Below are positions 31,503-43,166 of a DNA stretch of 64,000 bases, in pieces. A program made the position numbers and the translations under genes. The notes under the pieces are model-generated. The model did not search any database. It was not told the origin of the DNA and saw only the letters and a list, made by a program, of their open reading frames with translations. The stretch lies in the NCBI GenBank assembly GCA_036768485.1, contig JAVLUZ010000651.1, positions 682,001-746,000 of the forward strand, read 5' to 3'. How positions within the stretch are numbered: position 1 is the stretch's first letter; every line of letters starts with the position of its first letter. The stretch comes from Mermis nigrescens (taxonomy: Eukaryota; Nematoda; Enoplea; Mermithida; Mermithidae).

Positions 31503-31622
31503 GCGTAACCCGGACACTTTAAGGCAGAGCCGGACATTTTAAGGTGCCTTTGAGTATCCGGCCGGACACTTTAAGGTACGTAGTGTCCGGCCGGACATTT
31601 TAAGGCACGGACACTTAAAGGT
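31503..31622. repeat. CCGGACACTTTAAGG tandem repeat
   Basis: Five degenerate units of CCGGACA(C/T)TTTAAGG with intervening CCGGCCGG palindromes. Confidence 0.7.
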
Positions 31623-31640
31623 GAGACACCAGCCATTACC

Positions 31641-31891
31641 ACACATGGGCGTGGGGGGCTTTGGGGGTATGTACCCCCCAGAAGTTGAAATACCCCCAGA
31701 AATCGAAATACCCCTCAGAATTCAAATTTTGAAATTTTTTTTGCTTTTTTAGCGATATTTTGATGTCATTGGATAGTGCTCGATGAGAATCGTCAAAAAA
31801 TGGTGTTTTTTCGCGATACGACCACTTTTAGACCATTTTTTGACCTTTGAAAATTTTTTCACCCCCAAATTTTGGTGCTGCCCACCTATGG
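31641..31891. mobile_element. M1 MITE, copy 3
   Basis: Starts ACACATGGGCG and ends CCACCTATGG. Duplication CCATTACC / CCATTACT, 7 of 8 bases. Confidence 0.8.
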
Positions 31892-33913
31892 CCATTACTA
31901 CTCATAAAATTAAGCTACATAAGTCTGAATTACAGAAAAGAGTTCCTGCATTCGAACCAGCGTTATAAATTTAAAAAAATATCAGTCAACTATTTAAAGA
32001 ATTTAGGACAATTTCTGAGAAGTTCGACCAACTTTGTGATAAGTCAAAAATTAATCATACCTTAAAACAACACATACAGCACAGTTTTTTATTCTAAACA
32101 TCATGATGCTATTCATTTGACTTGAAAACAAAAATTCGCTGTGCTACAGTACGCCAAACATTGAATTTTTCGCCATTTTTCATTGCTTTTATTAAATTCG
32201 ATTTTTTCCACGAATAATAAATATCATTCATTCAAACAGCTTTCAATCGATAGAAGAATAAATTTTCAATTAGCTGAATGCAAAAACTTTTAATACATAT
32301 TAATTTACACTTTACACTACGGTTTACACTCAATAAGTATTCGTTGAAAATTACAAAAAATTTAATTTATTTTCGGTTCGTATAGGCCCTTTACATATAC
32401 AGCAAAAATTTTTGCCCTTTTTACACAGCTTGTGCCTTGGACTAAATACGAAAAAATTTTATAAAAAAAAGTACCCTGGACTACCAAAACAAGCGTCCGA
32501 TTGACCCAATATATCCGAATTTGCATATAAAAACAGTGCATTGCATAAGCATGGCCTTTTTTCAACGAACACTATCCGTAAAAACAGTAATCAATTGATA
32601 GAGAAAAATTTCTTATGTGCTGAATGCAAAAATTGTTATACACTTTACTTATCACTTTACACTGCAGTTTAAGCTTTATACATATTCTTTAAAAATTACA
32701 AAAATTTTAACAAATTATTCGGTTCCTGCGGACTGTTACAGTGAAAAGCAAAATAGTTTGCCCTTTTTATACAACACATCCTTAGTCTAAACATAGAAAA
32801 ATTTTAGCAAAATAAAAGTACCCTGAACTACCAAAACAAGCGTCCACAATTGACCCATTATACCCAAATTTGCATATAAAACAGCGCATTGCATGAGCAT
32901 AGATTTTTTCAACGAATAATCAATATCATTCATTGAAATAGCTACCAATCGATAGAGAAAAAATATCCTATTCGCTGAATGCAATAATTTTTATACATTT
33001 TACTTTACACTTCACGCTGCGGTTTAAACTTAATACGTAAGTATTTGTTAAAAATTACAAAAAATTTTAACTTATTTTCCGTTCCTGTAGGCCCCTTACA
33101 TGCATATACAGCAAAAATTTTACCCTTTCTACACAGCTTGTGCCTTGACTAAATACAGAAAAATTTTATCAAAAAAGTACCCTGGACAGACCCATAGGAA
33201 CCGTAAATATATTAAAATTTTTGTAATTTCTAAAAAGTATGTATTGAGTTTAAACTGTAATGTAAAGTGTAAAGTGTTGTGTATAACAATTTTTTGCATT
33301 CAGCTAATAGGAAATTTTTTCTCTATTGATTGGTAGCTGTTTCGACGAATGATATTGATTATTCATTGAGAAAAATCTGTGCTCATGCAATGCACTGTTT
33401 TATATGCAAATTTGGGTATAATGGGTCGTTTGAACGTTGTTTTGGTAATTCAGGGTACTTTTATTTTGATAAATTTCTTTTTATATTTAGACCATGGGTA
33501 AAAAGGGCAAAAACTTTTGCTTTTCACTTAAAAGACCCGCAGGAACCGTAAATATGTTAAAAATTTTTGTAATTTTTAACGAATGTTTACTAAGTTTAAA
33601 CCGCAGCATGTAGTGTAAAGTGAAGTTTATAACAATTTTTGCATTCAGCTAATACGAAATTTTTTCTCTATCGATTGATAGCTGTTTCAACGAATGATAT
33701 TGATTATTTGTTGAGAAAAATCTGTGCTCATACAATGCACTGTTTTATATGCAAATTTGGGTATAATGGGTCAATCGGACGCTCGTTTTGGTAGTTCAGG
33801 GTACTTTTATTTTGCTGAAATTTTTTTATGTTTAGACTGATGTTCTGTATAAAAAGGGCAAACTATATTGCTTTTCATGTAACAGACCCGCAGGAACCGT
33901 AAATATAGTACAA

Positions 33914-34677
33914 TACTAGCAAAGAAAATGCTCGATGGAACAAAAAAGATGAATATACTTGGAATTGTGGATTATTATGGATGTAAAAGGAGGGACTAGG
34001 AAAAATCCACCTAAAGTCGGAAAATCTGCTAAAAATCACATTTTCTCTAAGCAACGCAAAAAATCGATGTATATTCTGCGGCCAACAGATTAAAATAAAT
34101 ATTCAACCATAACAATGATTGAAACAGCAGCACGTTAGCTATGCAGTAGCTATGGGAAATGATATTAAGTAAACTAACAGTCTTCCAAGCCAATTGAATG
34201 AAATAGCAAACATCAGAAGACAATTGAAGACATGGTTGCTTAAAAACAGTAGGAAACACGTAAGTTGACTTGAAACAGACTTAATGTAGATACACTAGCA
34301 TGCCCGAAACGATTGTGTGCACTAATCAATCGGCTCCTGCTTTGCTTGCTATAATGCTCATAAAACAAAACAACTTTAAATACAATACCTCTTAGTTTTC
34401 TATCAATCAGGTGCCAGCAATTTAAAAAAGTAACCTTGATAGATTTCGTTTATACACTCTTATCTGAAACTTCGAACATTATTTAAAAAAGACAGTTTTT
34501 TAGAGGCCGCAGAATATACATCGATTTTTTGCGTTGCTTAGAGAAAGTGTGATTTTTAGCAGATTTTCCGACTTTAGGTAGATTTTTCCTAGTCCCCTCC
34601 TTTTACATCCATAATAATCCACAATTCCAAGTATATTCATCTTTTTTGTTCCATCGGAGCATTTTTCTTTGCTAGTA
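33914..34677. repeat. 764-bp foldback block with 170-bp inverted ends, copy 1
   Basis: Arms 33,914-34,082 and 34,505-34,677 are near-perfect complements, beginning TACTAGCAAAG and ending CTTTGCTAGTA. The centre is not inverted. Copies are at 42,046, 52,106 and about 62,663. Confidence 0.9.
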
Positions 34678-34985
34678 CACTACTTTTAATTAGCGTGATT
34701 TCAGTACATCAGTCAGTAAACACAATCAGTAACATGCCACAATAATGACAACAGTCCAAGAACGCGGAAAACAATATTGTTCTTAACATCAGCATTATCC
34801 TTTTTAAACAAGACAACCTTATTGACACCATCCATTTTCAAATTAAAACTGCATTAAGTTATTTCTTCTTAATGTGCAGTTCACTTATAATCAAGCACAA
34901 AAATTTAACCAACGAATTCACATTGCAAATCCTCACTCAATCAATACACAAGCACAATGTGTTGTGACTTTTGAAATTGAAAACA

Positions 34986-35063
34986 CCCAATTTTCAAATT
35001 GAAAATTGGATCAATTTTCAAATTGAAAATTGGGTCAATTTTCAAATTGAAAATTGGGTGTTT
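34986..35063. repeat. Triplicate AT palindrome
   Basis: Three units of CAATTTTCAAATTGAAAATTG, each itself palindromic. The inverted copy 3 has two units at 51,743-51,800. Confidence 0.8.
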
Positions 35064-35869
35064 GAATTTGCGATGAAGAAAATAATCAAAAGATAGTCAC
35101 TTGCTTTATTTAAGCCGAGTAATAAAATAACGACCGTCCACCAATTCCAAACTAAACGCAACTAATCTGATCACTATGAAAAAGTTTTGAAAAATGAGCT
35201 TGCTAAGCGAGAGTTGTAAACCAAGAGAAACTTAAAGTTAAAACCTACCATTAAATTATTAAGAGAATTATAAAAGATTTTAAACTTTAAGAAAATGGAA
35301 AAGGCGGGATGCTGGTAAATTAGAAGGCAAAGTTTTTCGGCAAAAATTCAAAAACTTCACACAAATATCAAATGTAAGGAACACTAACGCTTTGATTTGG
35401 TAGTAAAATAAATTTGTAGTATAGACTACATATCAACAACAAATGAATAGTGCAAACTTTACACAACTACTAGGTGTAGAGAATACTAACAGTTTACGGC
35501 TTATTAATGTACATGATTACAATAAAGCTGCATATCTTTGTCGACTTCTGTGCACAGTAGTGTGGTTGCTGGTTCATTTTAAACCACTTTTGCAGGCAAT
35601 TTACATCAATTAAACGATAGCCCTCCATGTACAAGATTTTGTGAAACATATTATAAACAAGGCTAAGAAAGATTTAACTTTAATGCAACCCATTTAAGAC
35701 AAAATTACATCTCTTCAATGATCTAAGGACACTGAACATAATTTTTAAATCACTTTAGATTACTTTTGAGGGTAAACAAACTCACTTAATTGATGTCTCA
35801 CATATGAATCCTTGAAAATTTCTTGACTTCAGTTACAAAGTCTCTGCAAGTCTATCGAATTAGGGTTAA

Positions 35870-37680
35870 CACGTAACGTAAACTTTACACAAATACATAG
35901 CGTAAAGAATATTTTAGTCGGATTCGTAATTTTGATATTGCTCCGATATTTCTTTCAACATTTATGGAAAAATGAGTCTCCATAATGTTTTAAAGACAAT
36001 AAACATTAGGTTTAAACCACTTTGCAAAACTGCTGAGTGTAAGCAAGCGCGCCCAATTGACGTATATATTTCATTCCCTGTAAATTTTTATATCTCAGGA
36101 AAAAATTTCGATTTTTGCAATGCTCTAGAACAAAGGCTAACATGCAGTGTAAAAAATTACTCGGATATTATGATCAACATTCATGAAAAAATTATGTCTC
36201 TACAATGGTCTGAGGACATATAAACAATGAATGTAAACTACTTTACATCACTGTTGGATGTAAACAAACGCGCCTACGTGACGTCTCCACATTTGATCCT
36301 TTGAAAACTTTCTAGGCTCCAAGAAAGAATTAGGTTTCAGGAATGCTCAAAAACGAAGATAAATATATATGTTGTGTAAACTTCATGTAAACACCTAGTG
36401 TAAAGAAGATTTTAGTCAGATTCGTAATTTTGATATTGTTCCGATATTACGATTAATATTTATGAAAAAATTAAGTCTACATAATGTTCTATGGGCAAAC
36501 TAACAATTGGTGTAAACTACTTTACAACACCGTAGAGTGTAAACATATGCGCCAGACTGGCATATCAAATTTGATTCCTGGTCCATTTCTAGACTTGATA
36601 AACGTGTCCCTGACTCGTAACCGGAGAAGCAGGCAGAAAAAACAAGACAGAAACGCATTTAAAACTCCAAATTTTTGACTTTACACTCGCTAAATATTAA
36701 TGTATAGACAATTTGCTTTGACATGCACCCGATATAAAGCACTTTATTTTTATTCTATTAGACTTATCCCGACTTCTGGACGGAGAAAGTGGCGAACAAA
36801 AAACGCAACAAAAACGTATTTTCCACCATTTAGAACACTGTAAACTTTAAAATTCCGTACCGAACTCCCCATTGAGTTTAAAGAAATTCGGTTTGGTACA
36901 ATTTGTAGCTTTTAAATCGTAGTACATTTCTGTGTGCCAAAATTCTGTTGCAAAAATTATTTGGCATGATTTATCAATCAAACTTCGGAAAAAACGTGTT
37001 TTTAGCCCGTTTTTTACCTCTGATTTCGAACTTTACACCCCCATAAATAACTCAATATTGCGTTTTTTTAAATGCGGTTTGCTGCGATGTTTAGCCCCTG
37101 TGAGGCACTTTATTAATGCTGTCTTCGATTTGCACTGACTCATAAGCGGAAAAATTTGGCAGAGAAATCTTAGTTAAAATCCATTTTTTTACACCATCCA
37201 CTAGAGTGTAAACTTTAAACCCCAGGATCTAACTCACCATAGAGCATAGAAGACTTTGCTTATATGCAGAATGTAGCCCTTGATCCGCTCTACATTTCTG
37301 TCAGAAAACATTCTAAAAACCTCATAACCGGAGTTAGTATCGGACATAGGAAGGTTGAAAACTCGACCAAAAAGTGCTTTTTCACCCCCAGATTTTCGCA
37401 CTCTTTACACTGCCGTTCGATAAATAATGCGAATTTCAAAAAACAAAAAAAGTGTCATCTGTAGAATTCATCCCTCTATTATCCTATTCTGTTCAATTCT
37501 TCGAGTCATCAATACTCAGTTGTCCACATGCCGCAGTAAAAAGGTCCCAAAATTTGTCCTATGTTATAACGTTACACAAAAACTTTACACCTTCTTTACA
37601 CAGTCAATTTTGGGTTTCAAGAAAAACAAAAAAACACGGGCAGCGAATTTTTTTATTATCTTTCTTTTAAAAAAAACCGC
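35870..37680. repeat. Diverged internal repeats of about 270 bp with GTGTAAA motifs
   Basis: At least three units (starting near 35,877, 36,150 and 36,420) share TTCGTAATTTTGATATTG, TTTATGAAAAAATTAAGTCT and a TAAAC...TTTACA pair. Later units (36,690-37,600) are more diverged. Confidence 0.6.
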
Positions 37681-38515
37681 ACTTTCCAGAAGTGTCCCGT
37701 TATAGCTGTAGGGGGGTGCCCAGGTGTTGGGGGTACCCAAGTATATTATAGGTAACGCGCTAACGCGCTACCTATGATTTTTTTGTAATTTTCGAAGAAT
37801 ATGTATTAAGTTTAAACTGCAGTGTAAAGTGCTAAGTAAAGTGTATAACAATTTTTTGCATTCAGCATATAAGAAATTTTTTTCTCTACCAATTGATTAC
37901 TGTTTTTACGGATAGTATTCGTTGAAAAAAGGCTGTGCTTATGCAATGCACTTTTTTATATGCAAATTTGGGTATATTGGGTCAATTGGACGCTTGTTTT
38001 GGTAGTCCAGGGAATTTTTTCTGATAAAATTATTTCTGTATTTAGTCCAAGGCACAAGCTGTGTAAAAAGGGCAAAGATTTTTGCTGTATATGTAAGGGG
38101 CCTACAGGAACCGAAAATAAGTTAAAATTTTTTGTAATTTTTAACGAATACTTATTGAGTTTAAACCTCAGTGTAAAGTGTTAATTAATATGTATCAAAA
38201 GTTTTTGCATTCAGATTATTCAAAATTTATTCTTCTATCGATTGAAAGCTGTTTGAATCGATGATATTTATTATTCGTGGAGAAAATCGAATTTTAACAA
38301 AAGTAATGAAAAATGGTAAAAATGGCGAAAAATTCAACGTTTGGCGTACTGTAGCACAGCGAATTTTTGTTTTCAAGTCGAATAAATAGCATCATGATGT
38401 TTAGAATAAAAAACTGTGCTATATATATTTTGTTTTGAGGTATGATTAATGTTTGACTTATCACAACTCACCATTATCGAAGATTGAACTTCTCAGAAAT
38501 GGTGTCTTAAATCGC

Positions 38516-38964
38516 GTTTGAGCTGCTTTATTTATACCCGTAAAGTTTGGTTGAAAAAAATTTCAGATTAAAAAACCTCGATTTAAACATAAGCGTGAGC
38601 TTTGATCTTATCGATTTATGCCTCCAAAAAAGCTATGCCTTATTCCATTTCTTGCAATTAAACATCTTTCTGGATTTCCAAATGTCAATCTCATTCAATG
38701 TAGGTAATTTCATATAAAAACAAGTCAAGTCGTAGATCTTTTTCTAGCGAGAACGTTTTGAAGGTGCGTATAGAGAAACGTCTTTGGGTCGCTAAACAGA
38801 CGAGTGCAAGGTCATAATATCCTCAAATTTAGGTAGGCAGTCTGTTTCACAGACTGGGAAATGGGCTACCATAAATCAATACAATTCCAGGTTATATTCA
38901 ACAAGGAAGCATGTATTAGGAGTAGGTGTACCTATGAAATTATTTAGGACAGATGCATTACCTA
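38516..38964. other. Anonymous AT-rich DNA
   Basis: No gene or clear repeat seen, apart from a GTCTGTTTCACAGAC palindrome near 38,840 that resembles the end of the TATAGTCTGTTTCACA MITE family. Confidence 0.4.
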
Positions 38965-38966
38965 TA

Positions 38967-39399
38967 CAGTGAAGACCATACCTGGGTGTGGGGGGTTTGG
39001 GGGTATGAACCCCCTAGAAACCAAAATACCCCCCACAGAATTCAAATTTTGAAATTTTCTTTCGTTTTTTTCGCAATTTTTTGATGCCAATGGATAGTGC
39101 TTGATGAGAAACGTCGAAAAATGGTGTTTTTATCGCCATACCACCATTTTTAAGGCCTTTTTTGACCTTCAAAATATCTTGCACCCCCCAGAATTTTCTT
39201 GCTGCCCACGTATGGTCAAGACCACAAGTAACGTTCCTCAAGCGCATGTCCTAGGTACAGGCACCTAGCAGTATAAGTGACAGGCATCGCACAGGCATTT
39301 TTCCCTCAACGCGCAGGCTTACCAACATAAAATGTTGGCCGACTCACAAGCAGGTCACAGGCGCCTGTCCTCGAGGAACGCTACTTGTGGTCTTGACTG
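38967..39399. mobile_element. Tc1/mariner-like hairpin MITE split by an M1 insertion
   Basis: Outer ends CAGTGAAGACC at 38,967 and GGTCTTGACTG ending 39,399 are flanked by TA on both sides. The long inverted repeat (ACCACAAGTAACGTTCCTC and its complement) is recovered once the M1 copy at 38,978-39,215 is discounted. Confidence 0.7.
38978..39215. mobile_element. M1 MITE, copy 4, nested
   Basis: ATACCTGGG...CGTATGG flanked by TGAAGACC and TCAAGACC (7 of 8). It lies within the terminal repeat of the hairpin MITE. Confidence 0.75.
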
Positions 39400-39591
39400 T
39401 ATGTATGCACTTGTTTAGCATTGCTAATCAAGCAATCGCTTTCACACATCATCCCCAGGATCTGGTCGCCAAAACGACGACCACTTCTATGCGAAATAAA
39501 TGTAGATATCTCCGCGAAACCCTTTATATAAATTATTATGTTTGTAAATGTTCGGGCCTGCATCTACAAGAGCGACACAGACCGGCCTAAC

Positions 39592-39775
39592 ATTACCTTC
39601 GAGATTTACCTAGGTACGTAGGTACTTAAGTCTACGCTTAGTGCTGGCCCCGATCGCGCGGCTCTGGATGGCTTTCGATCTTTGGACCCTTAGAGACCTT
39701 ACGGCTTCGATCCCCTCAGCCCTAATATTGCTGGCCGCTTTTATGTCGGGTGATCTCAGTAGCTACGCCCTAAGG
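39592..39775 (-). repeat. Dispersed repeat R3, copy 2
   Basis: Reverse-complement match to 26,517-26,698 with few differences. Confidence 0.8.
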
Positions 39776-39789
39776 GTGACCGGACAAGT

Positions 39790-40075
39790 GGACTCAGACT
39801 TCTCGACTCGAGACAACTGGACTCAGACTTTTCGACTCGAAGACTACTCGACGCAAGGATAACTCGACCCAAGACAACTCGACTCAAAGACAACTCAACG
39901 CAGACAACTCGCCGTAGGACAACTCACCTCAAGATAACTCGACGCAGACAACTGGCTTCAAGACAACTCGCATTCGTATAACTCGACGCAGACAACTCAA
40001 CGCAGACAACTTGCCTCGAGATAACTCGACGCAGATAGACAACTCGCCTCAGATAACTCGCCGCAGACAATCCTG
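39790..40075. repeat. ACAACTCGACGCAG minisatellite
   Basis: About 18 degenerate units of 14-16 bp built on GACAACTCGACGCA or GATAACTCGACGCA. Confidence 0.85.
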
Positions 40076-40439
40076 CGCATCAAGCAATTTCATGTTTTCT
40101 ATTAAAAAATCCCATTTAGACGCATTTTTAACCATTTTTAGACACTTATTGGTAAAAAACGCAATTTTTTCCAACGATCTTAGGCTAATGCCCTTTCAGG
40201 ACCAACTGCCCTACCGTCAATCTTCCACTGAGTATGAGGATATATGTATACAATAGACCTAAAGTGCTCAAAAAGTTACAAACAACGGGAAAAAGTGAAA
40301 TCCGGAAACAGAGGTTGAAACGGAAACGATCAGTAAAAAGCGGAAAAGGAAAGATGTCGAGAATATCCCTAACCCCTATTTTTGCAAAATAGAACCCACT
40401 AAGCTGGGATCGGGGGTCCGAAACGGGTTTAACAAAATG

Positions 40440-41235
40440 AAGCTAACACTGGTTCTGTCGGGGGTTTCTCTGCCCTGGGGTGGTCCAAAGTGCTGGGACC
40501 AGGGTTTCCCGAGCAGCCCCTATCAAGGTTAAAATACCCATGCAAGTTTCCAGCGAAATGTCTGCCGCAGGATTCAGCAGCCTGAAAACGAGGTACATAT
40601 ACCTCATTATTCACTATACCAGAAGTTCCGTCGGGGGTTTCTTTACCCTGGGAATGGTCCAGATCAGACATGCACGTGGGGGTTAGGACCCCCAGAATGG
40701 GAAAATTGAAAATTTTGTCGGGAAAATGAAGCAAAATGAAGGCCGAAAACGGATGAAAATTGAAAATTTCCTTTAAAAGTGCTTCAAATTGACTAGAAAC
40801 TGTGTAATAACGTAGTTTTAACGCTATTTTAGCGTTTATGCACGTTTTTGAGCTCATTTTGGCCCAAAAAAAAGCTCCATTTTTGACCCCCACAGACCGA
40901 CTGACCCCCCAGATCGGCCATGCTGTGCATCTATGGTCCAGACCACCGGAACCTGGGTTTTCCAAGAGGGCAGGTCCCATCAAGATAGAGATATCTAACC
41001 TCGTTTCTGGCAAAGCATCTCCTGCTTTAGGAGGGCTCAGGGGCTCTAAAACGGGGTATTCATTATTTACAATGTTAAGCTAACCACGAGTTTCGTTGGG
41101 AGATTCTCCATCCTGTGGGGTGGTCCAAATTGTCTAAACCAGGGTTTCCCGAGCAGACTCCATCAAGATGGACGTACCTAAGGCCGTTTAAAATATCTCC
41201 CGCTTAAGAAGGGTTCATGACTCGGAAACCCATCG
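40440..41235. repeat. About 175-bp tandem repeat with a MITE insertion
   Basis: Three units share TGGTCCA...CCAGGGTTTCCCGAGCAG (40,484; 40,935-40,980 in changed form; 41,120). The first unit boundary is split by the MITE at 40,666-40,936. Confidence 0.65.
40666..40936. mobile_element. M1-related MITE in tandem repeat
   Basis: Starts AGACATGCACGTGGG and ends GCATCTATGG; flanks TCCAGATC and TCCAGACC form a 7-of-8 duplication (or GGTCCAGA, perfect 8, if shifted two bases). A related fragment lies at about 41,790-41,935. Confidence 0.7.
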
Positions 41236-41621
41236 TTTTTGTTTCCGGATTATACCCATCGTTTCCGTTTCAGGATTTTACCAATCCCCTAAAACAACAC
41301 TCGGCACCAGCTGTCTGACGCAACCCAATGAATGCTCTGCTAATAAATCTATAATCTGTTTCATTTATCCGAGAGCTTTTTCAGTAAATGTTTTTGGAGG
41401 CTACAGTAACCCCTTCTTTCTTATTTACTGTACATAGTTCGCTAGATCTCACTTTATGTAGTTACGTAGCAGAGATGGGTTTTTCAATAACATTTTTGCC
41501 ACATAACTTATTCTCGTCTTCCAGCAAATTAATCAACTTACAGATAAAAATCGCGCATTCAGCTTATCCATAGTTGACACTTTAAACACAATATACTAAA
41601 ATGTTAAGAAACGCCGCGATC

Positions 41622-41692
41622 TCCCTCATAGCTCAATGGTAAAACGTCTGCTTGTCGTGTCGAAACAACTGGGTTCGATTCCACCCGATAGC
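41622..41692 (+). pseudogene. tRNA-like sequence
   Basis: An A box (TAGCTCAATGG) and a B box (GGGTTCGATTCC) at normal spacing, followed by a T run. Acceptor and T stems do not pair well, so it is a tRNA pseudogene or a SINE head rather than a working tRNA. Confidence 0.4.
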
Positions 41693-42045
41693 TTTTTATT
41701 TAGCGCACTTACTGTAGTATGTCCCAGTACTGATTAAAGGCCTAGATTAAATTTATATAGGCGGATTAGTGCATTAAAAATGGAAGAATTCCAGCCACTC
41801 GCCCTCACTGAGCTGATCTGCCGATTTTAGCGCTCATATCAGTTTTTAGGTCATTTTGCTCCAAAAAAGCTCAATTTTGACCGCCTCAGACCGACTAAAC
41901 CTCCCTAGCATATCAGCCATGCTGTACACCTAAGATTATGAGACAAGTCAAATATTTTGTTTCGATAGCGTATTGTGTGTACTGCAAGTACAAGCATTTT
42001 TTCGAAATGTAAAAAAAGTCAGCACATATGTATGTATATATAATA

Positions 42046-42803
42046 TACTAGCAAAGAAAAATGCTCCAATGGAACAAAAAAGATGAAGATACTTGGAATG
42101 TAAATTATTAAGGATGTAAAAGGAGGGGACTAGGAAAAATCTACCTAAAGTCGCAAAATCTGCTAAAAATCATACTTTCTCTAAGCAACGGAAAAAATCG
42201 AAGTATATTCTGCGGCCAACAGATCAAAATGAATATCTAACAATAAAATGATTGAAAAAGCAGCACATTAGCTACGCAGTAGCTATGGGATATGATGTTG
42301 AGTAATCTAAGAGTCTTTCTAAGCCAATTGAATGAATGGTTTAAAACAGTAGGAAACACTTAAGTTGACTTGAAACAGACTAAATGTATGTACAATAACA
42401 TGCCCTTAAGGATTGTGTGCACTAATCAATCGGCCCCTGCTTTGCTTGCTTTAATGCTCAAAACAAAATAAAACAACTTTAAATACAATACCACTCAGTT
42501 TTCTATCGATCAGGATACGAAGCTAGTCAGCGTTGCTACTTGCCAGCAATTTAAAAAAAAAGATTACAGATTTCGTTTATACACTCTTATCTGAAACTTT
42601 GAACATTATTCAAAAAAGACACTTTTTTAGAGGCTGCGGAATATACTTCGATTTTTTCCGTTGCTTAGAGAACGAATGATTTTTAGCAGATTTTGCGACT
42701 TTAGGTATATTTTTCCTAGTCCCCTCCTTATACATCTTTAATAATTTACATTCCAAGTATATTCATCTTTTTTGTTCCATCGGAGCATTTTTCTTTGCTA
42801 GTA
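42046..42803. repeat. Foldback block, copy 2
   Basis: Arms start at 42,046 (TACTAGCAAAG) and end at 42,803 (GCTAGTA). Same structure as copy 1. Confidence 0.9.
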
Positions 42804-43166
42804 CCCTACTTTTAATTAGCATGATTTGAGTACATCAATCAGTAAACACATACAGTAGCATACCACAATAATGACAGCAGTCCAAGAACGCGGAAAACAA
42901 TATTGTTCTTAACATCAGCATTATCCTTTTTAAACAAGACAACCTTACATTATTTAAACAGATCAAAGTTTTTCAGCATAAACTTTACGCAAATATCAAG
43001 TGTAAGGAACACTAACGCTCAGATTTGGAAGTAAAATAAATTTGAAAAATGAGCTTGCTAAGCGAGAGTTGTAAACTAAGAGGAGCTTAAAGTTTAAACC
43101 TACCATTAAATTATAAAGATAATAATAAAAGATTTAAAGCTTTAAGAAAAAGAAAAATGTGGTAAA

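Larger units (their letters stand above)
33914..37775 (+). mobile_element. Composite element, type A, copy 1
   Basis: Starts TACTAGCAAAG with a 764-bp foldback block, continues through Penelope-like 3' flank sequence (GAGCTTGCTAAGCGAGAG near 35,200) and about 2.5 kb with many GTGTAAA/TTTACAC motifs, and ends in a GC palindrome at 37,749-37,775. No coding. Nearly the same sequence lies inverted at 49,030-52,896. Confidence 0.75.
31990..38515. mobile_element. Foldback element with tandem-repeat arms, interrupted by a composite element
   Basis: The left arm (about 31,990-33,190) contains three roughly 345-bp tandem units in one orientation; the right arm (33,191-33,910 and 37,776-38,515) has the units inverted. 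The ends match in reverse: CATTTCTGAGAAGTTC-like sequence near 32,010 and its complement near 38,500. Arms built of tandem repeats are the hallmark of foldback transposons. The right arm is split by a 3.9-kb composite element; sequence either side (ACCGTAAATAT and TTTTTGTAATTTT) is contiguous in intact units. Confidence 0.65.

Noticed and set aside
41622..41692. Functional tRNA.
   Set aside because: Boxes A and B are good but acceptor and T stems do not pair; recorded as a tRNA-like pseudogene only.
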